Of a stretch of DNA of 64,000 nt, positions 33,101 to 45,100 are shown one piece after another; position 1 is the stretch's first letter; every line of letters begins with the position of its first letter. The notes under the pieces were generated by a model. The model was not told the origin of the DNA. It ran no database searches and saw only the letters and a program-made list of their open reading frames with translations. Source of the stretch: Ricordea florida (lineage: Eukaryota > Cnidaria > Anthozoa > Corallimorpharia > Ricordeidae); contig OX453282.1 in the NCBI GenBank assembly GCA_949710005.1, positions 20,363,225 to 20,427,224 of the forward strand. The letters are read 5' to 3'. Made by a program: the position numbers and the translations under genes.

Positions 33101-36100
33101 TTTATGCAGATTTTGAAGTTGAATTCTTTTTAGCTGAATGGTAAAATATTGACAAAGCTTCACAGATCATTTGTACTTCCAATTGCTATAAATATGGAGC
33201 ACTAATCCGTCTGAGTTTTATTCTTTTGAGTCCTGTTTCGACAAGAAGGTTAACTCGATTGATTAACAGCATGCGCACAAACTGAGGAGAATCTTTATCT
33301 TTATCAGGCGAAAATTAAGGTTTATAGCGTGTGTAACAGCAATGGTCAATGCTCTAGCTGTGCACTTCACTTGACTATTGCTTAATTATTATTGTAAATA
33401 ATAAAATAATCAACATGGTATCTACTCTCTTCTGGTCTCTCTTTTTTTTCCTTCTCGCTTACGGTATTTCACTGTTTTTCACAATTTTCTTTCGTATTTA
33501 TCTATAATGTTGCAGTTTCTAGTTTCTAACAGAATAATTATCAGGAAATTGGTGCAATGCCTGTTCTCGTATCTGTTGCTTCCGCTGCAAAATCAATGTC
33601 AGTTTTTCATTTTTAGACTTTTTTCGGGAATGAAGACAGGAATACCGTGGTAAAGAACATATTGTATGAAGGACTTCTAACCAGATATGTACGACTATTG
33701 GCAACGACTCACAATAACAGAGTATGCATGAGAGCTGAACTTTATGGTGTCAAGAAAATGCCAGGTACGTTAACTTCTTACTGGCTACTGAACTTGCTTA
33801 ACATTGGATATATAATTTCAAGCCTAGAAAAGCAAGAAAAGCCAGTAACGAGGGGTACCTCACGCACAATAGAACAAAAAACAAAAAAGCAAGGAGACCA
33901 GCACTGGCCTTCTTACCTAAGGTGCCCATTTTTGATACATGTATAGAATTTGTGCATACTTAATTTTTCTGTTGTTTATTCGCGTCCACACTTCTAAGTT
34001 CAATGATCACCAGTATATGTTTTTGAATATTCGCTTATTTTTGTTAAGATCTTCCACGCCGTACTATCTGCGTCTATTTTATAATTACGTAAGCTGTACT
34101 CATTTCATACCATAGGGTAACAGTTATATCCTTGAAGAAACGTTAAAAAACAAAACGTTAAAATGCAGGAGCACCCTCTCCTATTTTTTTAATTTTTGTT
34201 CGTGAGCAATGATTTAATAATAATAATAATAATAATAATAGTACATTTATTTCTACCGCACAAATTCAACGTCAATTTTCAAATGCGCGTACCAAACAAA
34301 TCCTTCAACAAGACTAATTCTCCTGTGTTGTGATGGTAGCTGGGTCTACAGTTTGTGTGCAGCAGCTGCGAACGTCCTGTCACCAAGGCTAGCTAGAGTC
34401 TTAACAACAGGTAGTAGGAGAATTAGTTCATCATTTAATCTGAGGCTGCAGCTCGATTTTGCTTTAACATATACAATATATAAGTTCAGAAATGTACTTT
34501 GCCGCCAGTCAATAGAGAGCCTTAAAAGTAATTAGAATGATCTCGAAATCAATTCGAAAGTTAACAGGTAGAGAATGCAAACAGAAAGGGTGATGTGTTG
34601 CTAAATTTAAGTGCTTGAAAATTAAACCAGGGGTAAATAAAGCAATGTAATGTAATGCCGCAACATTTTGCACTCACTGAACGTTACAAACACATGAATT
34701 AGGCTACATGTATCCATAAAGCAGTCCATTAAATTGATCCAAGCGGCTGATCACAAACGCTTGAACATGAATAAGCAGCAATGACATATGAGGCACTAAT
34801 ATGACACGTCAGAAAAACCATGAGATATGCCTTCATGCGCAGATTGAAAACAACTCATGCACACCCCTAGGCTTTGTCACATTTCGTCACATTCATTCTC
34901 TAGACATATGATTGGTTGGCTCTTTGGCTACTTGCATTTACCTTGTTTCGTCTCAATGTTTTTGTCTTCTAGAAAACCTTGCTCTCAGCAAACAGACAAA
35001 CCAGTCTTCCACATTCTCAACCCCTAACATCAATCTCCCTATAGTTGGTGGATCAGAAAAAGCAGTGGATGGAAATTCTGATACTAATTTTCAAAATGGA
35101 CATTGTACTCATACACTTCAGAACAACCCGAGTTGGTGGAGTGTGGACCTGGGATCAGATCGTGTTCCAGTAGCCGAGGTGCACATAGTCAACAGATTTG
35201 GTTCCGAATCCCATAGAAATAAAGACTATAAAATCACCGTGGGTATGAAGGTTTTTTTGTTTGTTTAATTTGTTTTGTTTTTTGTTTTGTTTTTTGTTTT
35301 GTTTTGTTTTTTTTTTTGCGCCCAATTGTATCAACAGCTCTTACTATTTATTTTTAACTCGTGGATACGCGAAGCGTATTTGCGAGTTTTTGTGGGGACT
35401 TCGATATGCAAATTGTCACTCACTCACTCACTCACTCACTCACTCACTCACTCACTCACTCACTCCAGTGTAGACACACTTCGTAATTAGTCGGATAGAA
35501 CTCGGGGGCACCGATATGAAGACGACAATTGTCGTGACCGAAGTCACGGAAGTCTGTTGATGAAAGTTCACGCTGAAAGTGTATCGTACCGTTGCCAGAG
35601 TTTGTAATGATTTTGTAGCTTAAGAGGACGATTAGCGAGGCCCTGTTAGGGGTAAATTTCGACAAGCAACATGGCCTTGAAACGGCGACATGAAGGACCT
35701 GAAATGACGACGAACGACGAGCCGCTCACGGGAAATTACGACAGCGACCTTCGACCTTCGGAAATTGCGACGTGAAAAGGTTTGAAACTCAGACGCGCGA
35801 CATAAAGAACCTCACTAACAGGGCCTCATTAGCGGTCTTACTAAAATCAAAAGGAGTTTAAATGTTTCCAGTTACGACAATGACCAAATTGGAGACTGAA
35901 TTTCATGAGCCTTTTACTCGGCCAGGCGCTAAACGTGAACAGATGATAACTATTCGCTTTTCCGACATCGACCGCCATCGACCGCCCCCAAGATTACAAG
36001 CAGTATATGAATTTCAGTTGGCTCGAAAGTGATCTGAAGATGAGAAAATCTCTTGCTAAGGTAGTACGCTTTGGTGAGAACTCATAGAGCGAAATTAGCA

Positions 36101-39100
36101 CTTGAATGAGAACTTATATGAGCGAAATGAGTACTCGTTATTGCACGAAACTACTACTGAAAACAGAATAAATTGACTAATCCATGATGTGAAACCGAAG
36201 AACTTCTGTGGCCAACCTGGATAAGAAACATCGCATGTAGGACTTTTCTACTGATTTAAGTGTTAGTACTAACAGGAATGGAGTTGTAGAAGTATTGGGA
36301 CGGCCAAGAAGTATGTCAACATTTACTTGTAAATATGGAGGCGGCTGCCGTGACGGAGAACCACGAAGGTTACAATGTAAGAAAGTCATTGAAGGGTTCG
36401 AAAACAGTAAGTCATGTAGAAAATGCATTAAGTGTTATATTATATACAATACACCACAAGCCGTTACAATGAAAAGTTTTCTGTGTATTGATTTCCGAAT
36501 TTACCTTGAAGTGAACTAGATTGTGTTGAAGTAGACATGTTGGAAAAATAGGCTAACCTGTTTTGCTTACTGTTGTGTGACTCACATTTACATTGTAAAA
36601 ACAAGAAGTTATAAGGATAAAAACAAATATGTATTGCTGTATTAATGATGGCAAGTGTGATTTTTTTTAAGTGAGACGCTGAATATATATATCACTGATA
36701 ACCTAAAATGAGATGGTAATGTAAATAAACTAATTCAACTTGATAAAGGATTGAGAGTCTTAAGGATTTTAAGATCATCACTAACATACTTTGCAAAAAT
36801 GCAAGAAAGACTTGTTTGGTATGATTCGTCAGCTGGGCTATCCTACATGGTTTTGTTCATTATCAGCTGCAGAATCAAGGTGGATATTTCTGTTGAATAC
36901 ATTGAATAGACTTGTAGACAACAAAAACTATAATGATGATAAAATTGACAATGTCATGGCAACAAAATTCAGACCTTATTCAGAAGGACCCTGTTACATG
37001 TGTTAGAAACTTTGAACTCACAGACAGTGAGCAGCAGGATACGAGAACTACATTTGGTTTCGGTGCCATTTAATCCTGTACCCTTATGTTAAGTTATCAA
37101 ATTTTTTAACAACTGTATGCTTGCCACCTGCCTTATAACTGATGCCTAGTGTAGTCAAATGATTGGCGTCATGTACTCACTGTATGTTTATTTCAAAAAG
37201 CTACTCAGCTCCCTGGTCACTTTTATGTTGTGATTATAGATTATTAAAATTATCTTCAAGTTCATTCAATCACAACTCTGAAAAAACACCTCTGTAATTT
37301 TTAAATTATTTCTTTTTTCTCTGTTTTGTAAACATATCCACGAGTTCACCATAGTCCTACTTTGATTTTGTCTGGGGCTCCATCAAACTTATTACATTTG
37401 CGTTTTTGTAAATCGGGAGGCCTGCCATACATAGCTGGAATCATTGTTTTTTTAGATGGCCTCCACCGTCAGTATTAAAGAGGTGTAACTCCATTCCTTT
37501 TTATACGAAAAAATAACAAAATTCGGACACCATCTACAGTGTAGATACGTAACTTACCGTGCGAAAGCTCAGAAGACATAAATACAAACTGATATACTAC
37601 AAACACTTGAGTTTACACCGACTGAATTCTTAATGTTCTGCAAGGGCAACCACATGCATCGCTCTGTTAAAGCAAACCACAGATTACAGTAAGTTCTGAC
37701 TTCAACAATGATGCATGACACTGAATGTAATAAAGAGCGCTCCGAAGAAAAGCACAAGAAAGACAACAAAAGTTTATGCTCTACTCCTTTAACCTCACCA
37801 CAAGCATCCCAATTCACGCTATTGCAGTGTCAAGATCATGGAGTGTTTTGTAAAAACTGTGCTTTATTAAACTGTTTTTTTCCATCTATGCGTATCTCCA
37901 CTTTATTTCTTACCCATTTGGATTCTAACGCTGTGTTTTATGACATGCGCAGGTGGATCAAGTTCAGTGACCAACAATCCTGAATGTGTTGGACTTTACA
38001 GTTTTATTAACTTTAAAGCGTCAGCAGTTTGTGTTAAAAATCCCCTGATGACAGGAAGATATGTAGGGATCATGACCATTAAACAACAATTTCTAATCTT
38101 ATGTGAAGTAGAAGTCTATTCAAGAGGTGAGCTGGTTGAAAACAATAAATGCAAGTAAAGAGAGTTTCAGTGGCTCTTGATCAGAAGTGAGCTATATGCC
38201 GCTTCAGGGAAGTCACCATTAAACTGCTTAAACGACCACCCTGAGTTGGACAATGACAACACTTCAAAAGCCGCAAGCTACACAAAAATTCGTAATAAGT
38301 TTTCCAAAAATCGTGTAGAATTCCTGACTTAACTTGCAACTTTCTTCGCTAGACCCAGGCACTTTTTGAGTTGAGCAGGTAGATTGCCAAGGGACTTACA
38401 CTCTATCATACAGGGGGGAATTTTGACCAAAAGAACAAAACTAAATGATGCACAAATAAACAACAATTTAACTTGGTAAAAAGTAACGTATGTAATTTAT
38501 GAGTGTGCTTTTACATTGCTTTATCTCTCATCGAAGAATATTGATACATAATATGTTAGTTGAAAGGATGCTCTGAAGTAGTCTATATAGTTTTTGTCGA
38601 ACGCTACAGAATTCGTGAAGTAAACGCATGGTGGTTATATTATTCTCAAAAACAATTTCGGGATTGTCTCGCCTACAAGCGTTGCAGCTCAAGTTCAAGG
38701 TAACAAAGTGATTCAATACAAGAATTTTCCCTCAAAATTCCAATTGGTCAGAGCGCTCACCTTTCACCAATATGGCCCGGGTTCGATTCCCGGCTCCGGC
38801 GTCATATGTGGGCTGAGTTTGTTGGTTCTCTACTCTGCTCCGAGAGGTTTTTCCCCGGGTACTCCGGTTTTCCCCTCTCCACAAAAACGAACATTTGATT
38901 GATTTGATTTGTGCTTTACAGTGTCCCCAATTAGTAAGTCAGTGCTAGATACAGTTGACACTCAAATAAAGTTCATTAATAAAGTTCATTATTATTAATA
39001 ATAAGCATGTCCACCACATTCGAGTAAGTGGGCCGCAAAGCCCTGCCTAGGGGGGAGGGGGGAAACTAGTGTTTAATATCCCGAGATAGTAAGCCAATAG

Positions 39101-42100
39101 GATTACTCAAAATGACAAGGTTGCTGAGTTGGTGTATGTTTAAAATAATCATATCCCAGAAAACCTTGCGTTTAACAAGCCTGCCCTACAGTCATCGCAG
39201 CTAGGTAATAATGATCCAGGTGGAGCAGTGGATGGTAATACTGGAACAGACTTCAGTTCACCGTGTACACACACTGATGACGGTGGTACAAGTAACCCCT
39301 GGTGGATGGTGGACTTGGAAACCGTGGAACCTGTATCTGAGTTGTACATTGTCAATAGAAACTCCAATGGCAATAGACTGAATGGATTTGAGATTAGAAT
39401 TGGTGAGTGGAAATTAACTACTATTCCATAGTTTGATATACATCGAAACAACAATGTTTTATAATTACTAGAGGTAAACGATAGAAAGTTCTACGAACTG
39501 AATGAACAGAGATAACAAAAGATCGAGTGGAAAAGCTAAACAACTTACACGAATACAAATGTTTTCGTATGCAAACAGAGTACGTCAAGGAGACCTGAGA
39601 CATACCCTGTGAATAATTAACCATTATTCGCCGAAGGCGAAGTGATTATCGGTGAATATTCACTGAGACGAAGTCGAGGTGAATATTCACCGATAATCAC
39701 TGAGCTTGAGGCGTATAATTGTTTTAGTATAAATACACAGGTGATTATTTCAAAAAAAGGAAAGAAAAAACATTGTACAGCAAGAAAAAATTTTATTTCA
39801 TCAAAAGCACGCGAACGACTGGCAGCCATTTTGTTCGTCGAGGTGATCATCGGCTGATAATCCGCCATAGCGAACCAATCAGAGCGCGCGATTTTGTATA
39901 ATCACCTGAGTATTTATACTAAATCATATTTAGTCCTAGCCTACTAAACCCGTTCGCACTAGAAGTTTTGGCCAAGCCCAAATCGACAACTCAAGAAACG
40001 TGCATGATAATTGATTGATTTCTTAATGCACAGACAATAATCAGGAATTTTGGGAAAGAAAAGTGGTTGCTTTTATGTTCCGTCATTTTCAGGCACAGAT
40101 GGCAGTAATGGAGGCGTGTCCAATCCCAAATGTGGGGACAGTTACAGTGTTCCTCAAGGAAAAGGTTCCTCGTTCTACTGCCGTCCCACTCTTCTAGGAA
40201 GATACGTGACCATTAACATCCCGGAAAACGGGAAAGTTCTCACCTTATGTGAGGTTGAGGTTTATTCTGAAAGAAGAGGTATATATTACATTGTAAATAT
40301 TTGCGCACTCATTTTTCATGCATTTGTTTATTGAATCATTGACCTCAACTTGTTTCCTAGTCGTTGGATTTTTCCAATTTTCAAATAACGAATCTAACAA
40401 TACCGACCACAAAGGTACACCACGTTGTATTTGCTGACTTTTGCCAGGAATTTCCAGTGAAAATGGAAAATATCATAAAACTAAAATAAGGCGTTTTATA
40501 GAGCGTGCCTACTAACTATAATTAGTATATACTAAAACAGTGGATAGCGTTGAAGCTGCGCTCTCATTGGCTAGTCAAACTCCGAATATCCTGTGCTATT
40601 TACCTCCGAGCAACTTGCGAATTTTTTCGCTCCGTCGCGCGAATATGGCGCGAATATTGTATGCATGACAAGCGAAGAAATCATCCAAATTAACAACGAA
40701 GCAGTCCCTGAAAACTCCAAGAAAGCGACTAAATTTGGCTTGGCCGTGTTCAGAGGTAATGGCTTATGTTTTTAACCCGGAGTTTAGCGGTAAAAAGCAA
40801 CGAGAAAGGTAAAGGTAAAGGTGCCACTTTCCTCACTTGCAGCTAGTAGCTGAATTATGGAGGAACCAGAGGGTGAGATCGGACATCAACATATATATAT
40901 ATATTGTTTACAAATGCGAATTAATCTTGCATAACGAAATTTGATGTCGCTTGTTTACTTGAGAACCAAAGTTGAATTATATTTTCTTACAGAATGGTTT
41001 CAAATACAGAAAGGTTTTGCAACTCCATTTGATGAAATGTCACCACTAGAACTAAACAAAATTTTTTCTCTCAGCGAGAAAACGAGACGTACAGCAGTAA
41101 TTACAACAAAAAATCCCTAACGGCGATCGGCGCTGCGTTGGATTGTCATTTGAGAAGTCCTCCATTTTCCAAGCCCTTTTCTTTTTTTGTGTACATTTAT
41201 CTCACTGTTTTAGTATATACTAAAACAACTATTCACCTCACTGTCAGTGGCTAGTGGTGGATATTTACCTCGCCGTTTCGCGGCTCGGTAAATATCCACC
41301 ACTAGCCACCTCCACTTCGGTGAATAGTTGTTAAATATTCCTATTCTCTAAAATCACATAGGTTAAGCAAAGAGCTTTAACGAGGCATAAATCATGATTT
41401 TCATGACTTCACTTTCCCACTTAATATTTAGTGGACATTCATCAGCTTCTACTTTAAATTTTCATTTCATTCAGATTCGTCACTATTCTGGTATCTGCTT
41501 TTCACTTAAGTCCTAGAGCACCAAGAATGCAGATTCAAATTCCAGTATGTTCTGCAAGTTCACGCAGAGGTTAATAAGAAAAGTAATTTTTGACATTTTG
41601 ACAAACGTACTTCTACAGTTCACGCCACATGAAAATTGACTAAAGAAGGAAGCAATCAATTGATGAAGTCTGACTTACTGTGTTAAATTACAGCCTGTCA
41701 CATGCAGTCCATTGGCCTGGTCAGCGCTGATATCTTTCCTGATGCCCAGTTCTCAGCCCCATCCTTTCGTGCTGGTAATGAACCTTCTAAAGGTCGTCTC
41801 AACGGAGCTGCTTTCTGGTCTCCCAAAACCAACAGTAACCCTAACGATTACCTACAGATCAACCTAGGATATGATTTCTACATATGCGCTGTGGCTACTC
41901 AGGGAAACCCGAATGCGGATAAATGGACAACAAAGTACAAGTTTCTGTTTTCTTTAAATGGAAGCAGCTGGAGCACTTACCAAGAAAACAATGCAGACAA
42001 GGTTTGTTACATTTAGTAACTAACCAACGTATTAAAGCTGTTTGTTTCCTTCTTTTTTTTTTTGAAATTCAAACGTGTAAACAAAATTATACAGAAACGC

Positions 42101-45100
42101 TGAGGTGTTAGGAGGCCAAACAAATTGAAACTAAGAGATTGGAATTGATCAAATTCAGTCGTTACAGGTCTAGGCTGCCTGATAGCTAGCTGCACATATT
42201 ACCCGGGAAAAATACTGAACTTTTCCCGTCGGTCTGTAGATTACTGAGAAAAATTTGGATCGTTACAGAATGTTCGTATTAATAGTTTTTAATACAGCTG
42301 AATGATGCCGCCGCGAATTAATACGGGTAGGACAATGTCCAAAAAAATTACCAACAAGGAATGTTTAAGATCTAACACAGTGAATTGCTAAAGAAACCTT
42401 CTTAAAGTGTCATTCCTTCCTTAAAATAACCACGCCCTAAAAGAAGCTGCATAAGGATTTTTTAATGGGTGCGCTTAATATGCGGTATATTTAACAATTA
42501 GATTATGAGCTAGAAATAAATAATAATAATATTTAATATTTCTATAGCGCTTTTTACAATAAAAGATCAAAACCGCTTTACATGTATTAAAATAAAATAA
42601 ATAATAAATCAAATTACAATAGTTAATATAAAAGTGAAAAATATAATAATTATAATATGTGCAAGTAAAATATAGCACTTATAAATCCTAAAATTTGATT
42701 ACAGTAAACTTATTTGCAAACGTTTTCTTAAATAAAAATGTTTTAAGACTTTTCTTAAACGTCTCAACTGATGTGGCATCTCGTAGACTTGGCGGTAGGG
42801 CGTTACATAATTGTGGTACAGCCGCCTGAAATGAAAGCCATCCAAGAGTGATCAGCATCTTGCCTTTAGGAGGATAAAGAAGGCTGCTACAGTTGGAGCG
42901 TAAATTATAATAAGCTTTGGATTTTTCCGACACTAAAGTGGACAGATAGGCGGGAGCCCGCGGATGACTTTAAACGCCAGCAGCAAAATCTGAATGCGCG
43001 CATGAACTGGAACTGGCAATGTAAATCATACAGAGCAGGAGTAATATGGGAATATTTCCCAATGTCCATGCGGGATTTTGAACGCGTTGCAATTTCGAAA
43101 TTTGTTCCTTTGAGACGCCATAAAGCAGACTATTAGAATAATCTAGCCTGCTTGTAATAAATGCATGTACTAGGGTCAGAAGATTCTCCCTAGAAAGATA
43201 GTTCTTTATACGTCGTATATTATGAAGATGGAAAAAAGCTGATTTGCACAAACCAGTAACATGTTTAGACATACTGAGTCAAGCCAACAAGCAAGGTTAT
43301 TGACTTGCGTGCTTGCAGTAATTGTGTCGTGCCCTACTGAATTAGAACATGGCTGTGATTTACATAACTGCTGGCAAGTTCCAATCAAAATAAATTCAGT
43401 CATACTATCATTTATCATTAATTTCTCTCTTATCATCCATTCCCTTATTTTCTGTCTACAACACTCATGGCATTAATAGCAGCAGTCTGTGACGCAGCGC
43501 TATGCGGCTTAAAACTCAGGTATAATTGAGTATCGTCTGCATAGCAGTGTGCTTCTGGTAATTGATCACTAATAACTTTGAAGAGTTTGGACGAGTAAAT
43601 AATGAACAGCAGTGGGCCCAAACAGGAGCCCTGTGGGACTCCATGATCTAAAACAAACCTCTCTGAAAACGTCCCATCGACAGCTACACGTTGTGTTCTG
43701 TTCTGCAGGTATGATCTAAACCACTCCAAAGCTAAGCCTCTAATACTTCCTCATGTAGACGGCTGATTAAGATGCCATGATTTACAGTATCGAATGCGGC
43801 ACTCAGATCTAACATGACCAATAGCGTAACCTCTTGGAAATTCATCTTCATCAAAATGTCGTTTGTGACCTTGAGCAACGCTGTTTCAGTTCTATGAAAT
43901 CTGCGATACGAAGACTGTAATTCAGGATAAACTGCATTGGTCGTCATGTGCGCATGCATTTGGTTGAACACCGCTTTCTCAGTTAGTTTGGAGATGTATT
44001 GTAAATTACTAACAGGCCTATAGTTTGGACTCACTAGATCAAGACCCAATTTCTTCAATAATGGATTGACAAGAGCACTCTTCCATACCTCCGCAAACTC
44101 ATCGGATGACAAAGACAAATTAATAATCTTGGTAATAACAGGCAACAATATATCAACGTGGTCAAGCACGACAGATGTAGGCAATGGGTCAAGACTGCAT
44201 GATTTTTTGCTAGAATCATGTATGAACTGTCAAACATCGTCCTCACGAAGTGCCGTAAAGGCATTAAGCTGAGGAACAATAAGTTGCACATCTGCGTCAC
44301 TGTCATATGGATCGATGGATAAAGTGAAAGCTAAATTATCCAGCTTAGAGTGAATGGTCGTTGCTTTTCTACGAGTTATTGACCCATTTGGTTAGCGAAT
44401 TTAAGCTTGTCGACGCATGGAGGAAAGACAGACCTTTGGTTACCTTGATTGAGAAGAGTTTTTGCTACTGCGAATAATTTACGCTGATCATTGTTCTTCT
44501 CCTCAATAAAGTCTTGGTAGAACTTTATCCGTGCTTCGTTCATTGTCTGATTTACATAGTTCTTTTTTGCCTTATAAACCAACATGTCATCTCTGCGGCC
44601 GGTGCGTCTCCACTTTCGCTCGGCTTTTCTTTTTCAGCGCCTCGCCAACTTGATCTCCTCATTGAACCATGGCACCAGTGGTCTAACGTGGATGACCTTA
44701 TTGCGCAAGGGAGCATGTTTGTCAAGCACATCAGCCAAAGATTTATTATAACAATGCACTAAACCATCGTGTATCTGAGCAGTTCTTGAAAAGATCGGAA
44801 CGTAATATGTCATCCTTAAACTTGCCTTTGTCAATTCCTTTAATCCGCCTATAAAATACTTGTTTGACACTGGGTGCTAGTCTTCCCAAAATTTCTATCG
44901 TTCTATGGGTTGATAGTCTATATATATATATACAAAGCCTTTAGGGCCTCAGTTTCCATTCTTAATTGTTCATTTCATTGTGATTCTAACAAATCAAATA
45001 AGTTTTTTTCTTTCTCTTTTGTAGGTGTTCGACGGAAATTCCGGAAGAAATGATGTAGTAAAACATTCTCTTTCCACACCAGTACAAGCACAGTTCATTC

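Larger units (their letters stand above)
34973..40278 (+). other. Gene B: two fucolectin-type (FTP / F-type lectin) domains
   Basis: Each domain has two exons: 34973-35242 + 37953-38126 and 39160-39402 + 40093-40278, all phase 1. Hallmarks in order are ENLAL, a [11 protein letters not shown] or [11 protein letters not shown] motif, [14 protein letters not shown] or [14 protein letters not shown] or YIVNR, then TGRYVGI or LGRYVTI and LCEVEVYS. The family includes fucose-binding lectins of eel and horseshoe crab. The usual RGDCC stretch after the NR is absent in both, so fucose binding is not assured. The pair arose by duplication of a two-exon unit. Confidence 0.88.

Noticed and set aside
35261-35490. 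Open frames with [12 protein letters not shown] repeats
   Set aside because: Translation of the (CACT)n repeat and the GTTTT tract, without splice or start support.
36177-36519. Open frames on both strands around a Cys-rich stretch ([19 protein letters not shown])
   Set aside because: Could be part of the nearby Helitron-like relic, but I could not align it to a known domain or a gene B exon phase.
38741-38860. Functional tRNA gene
   Set aside because: Only the A and B boxes are tRNA-like. No acceptor stem closes the fold and a SINE body follows.
42970-43272. Separate small gene on the minus strand
   Set aside because: It is the thumb region of the broken LINE 42500-44880.
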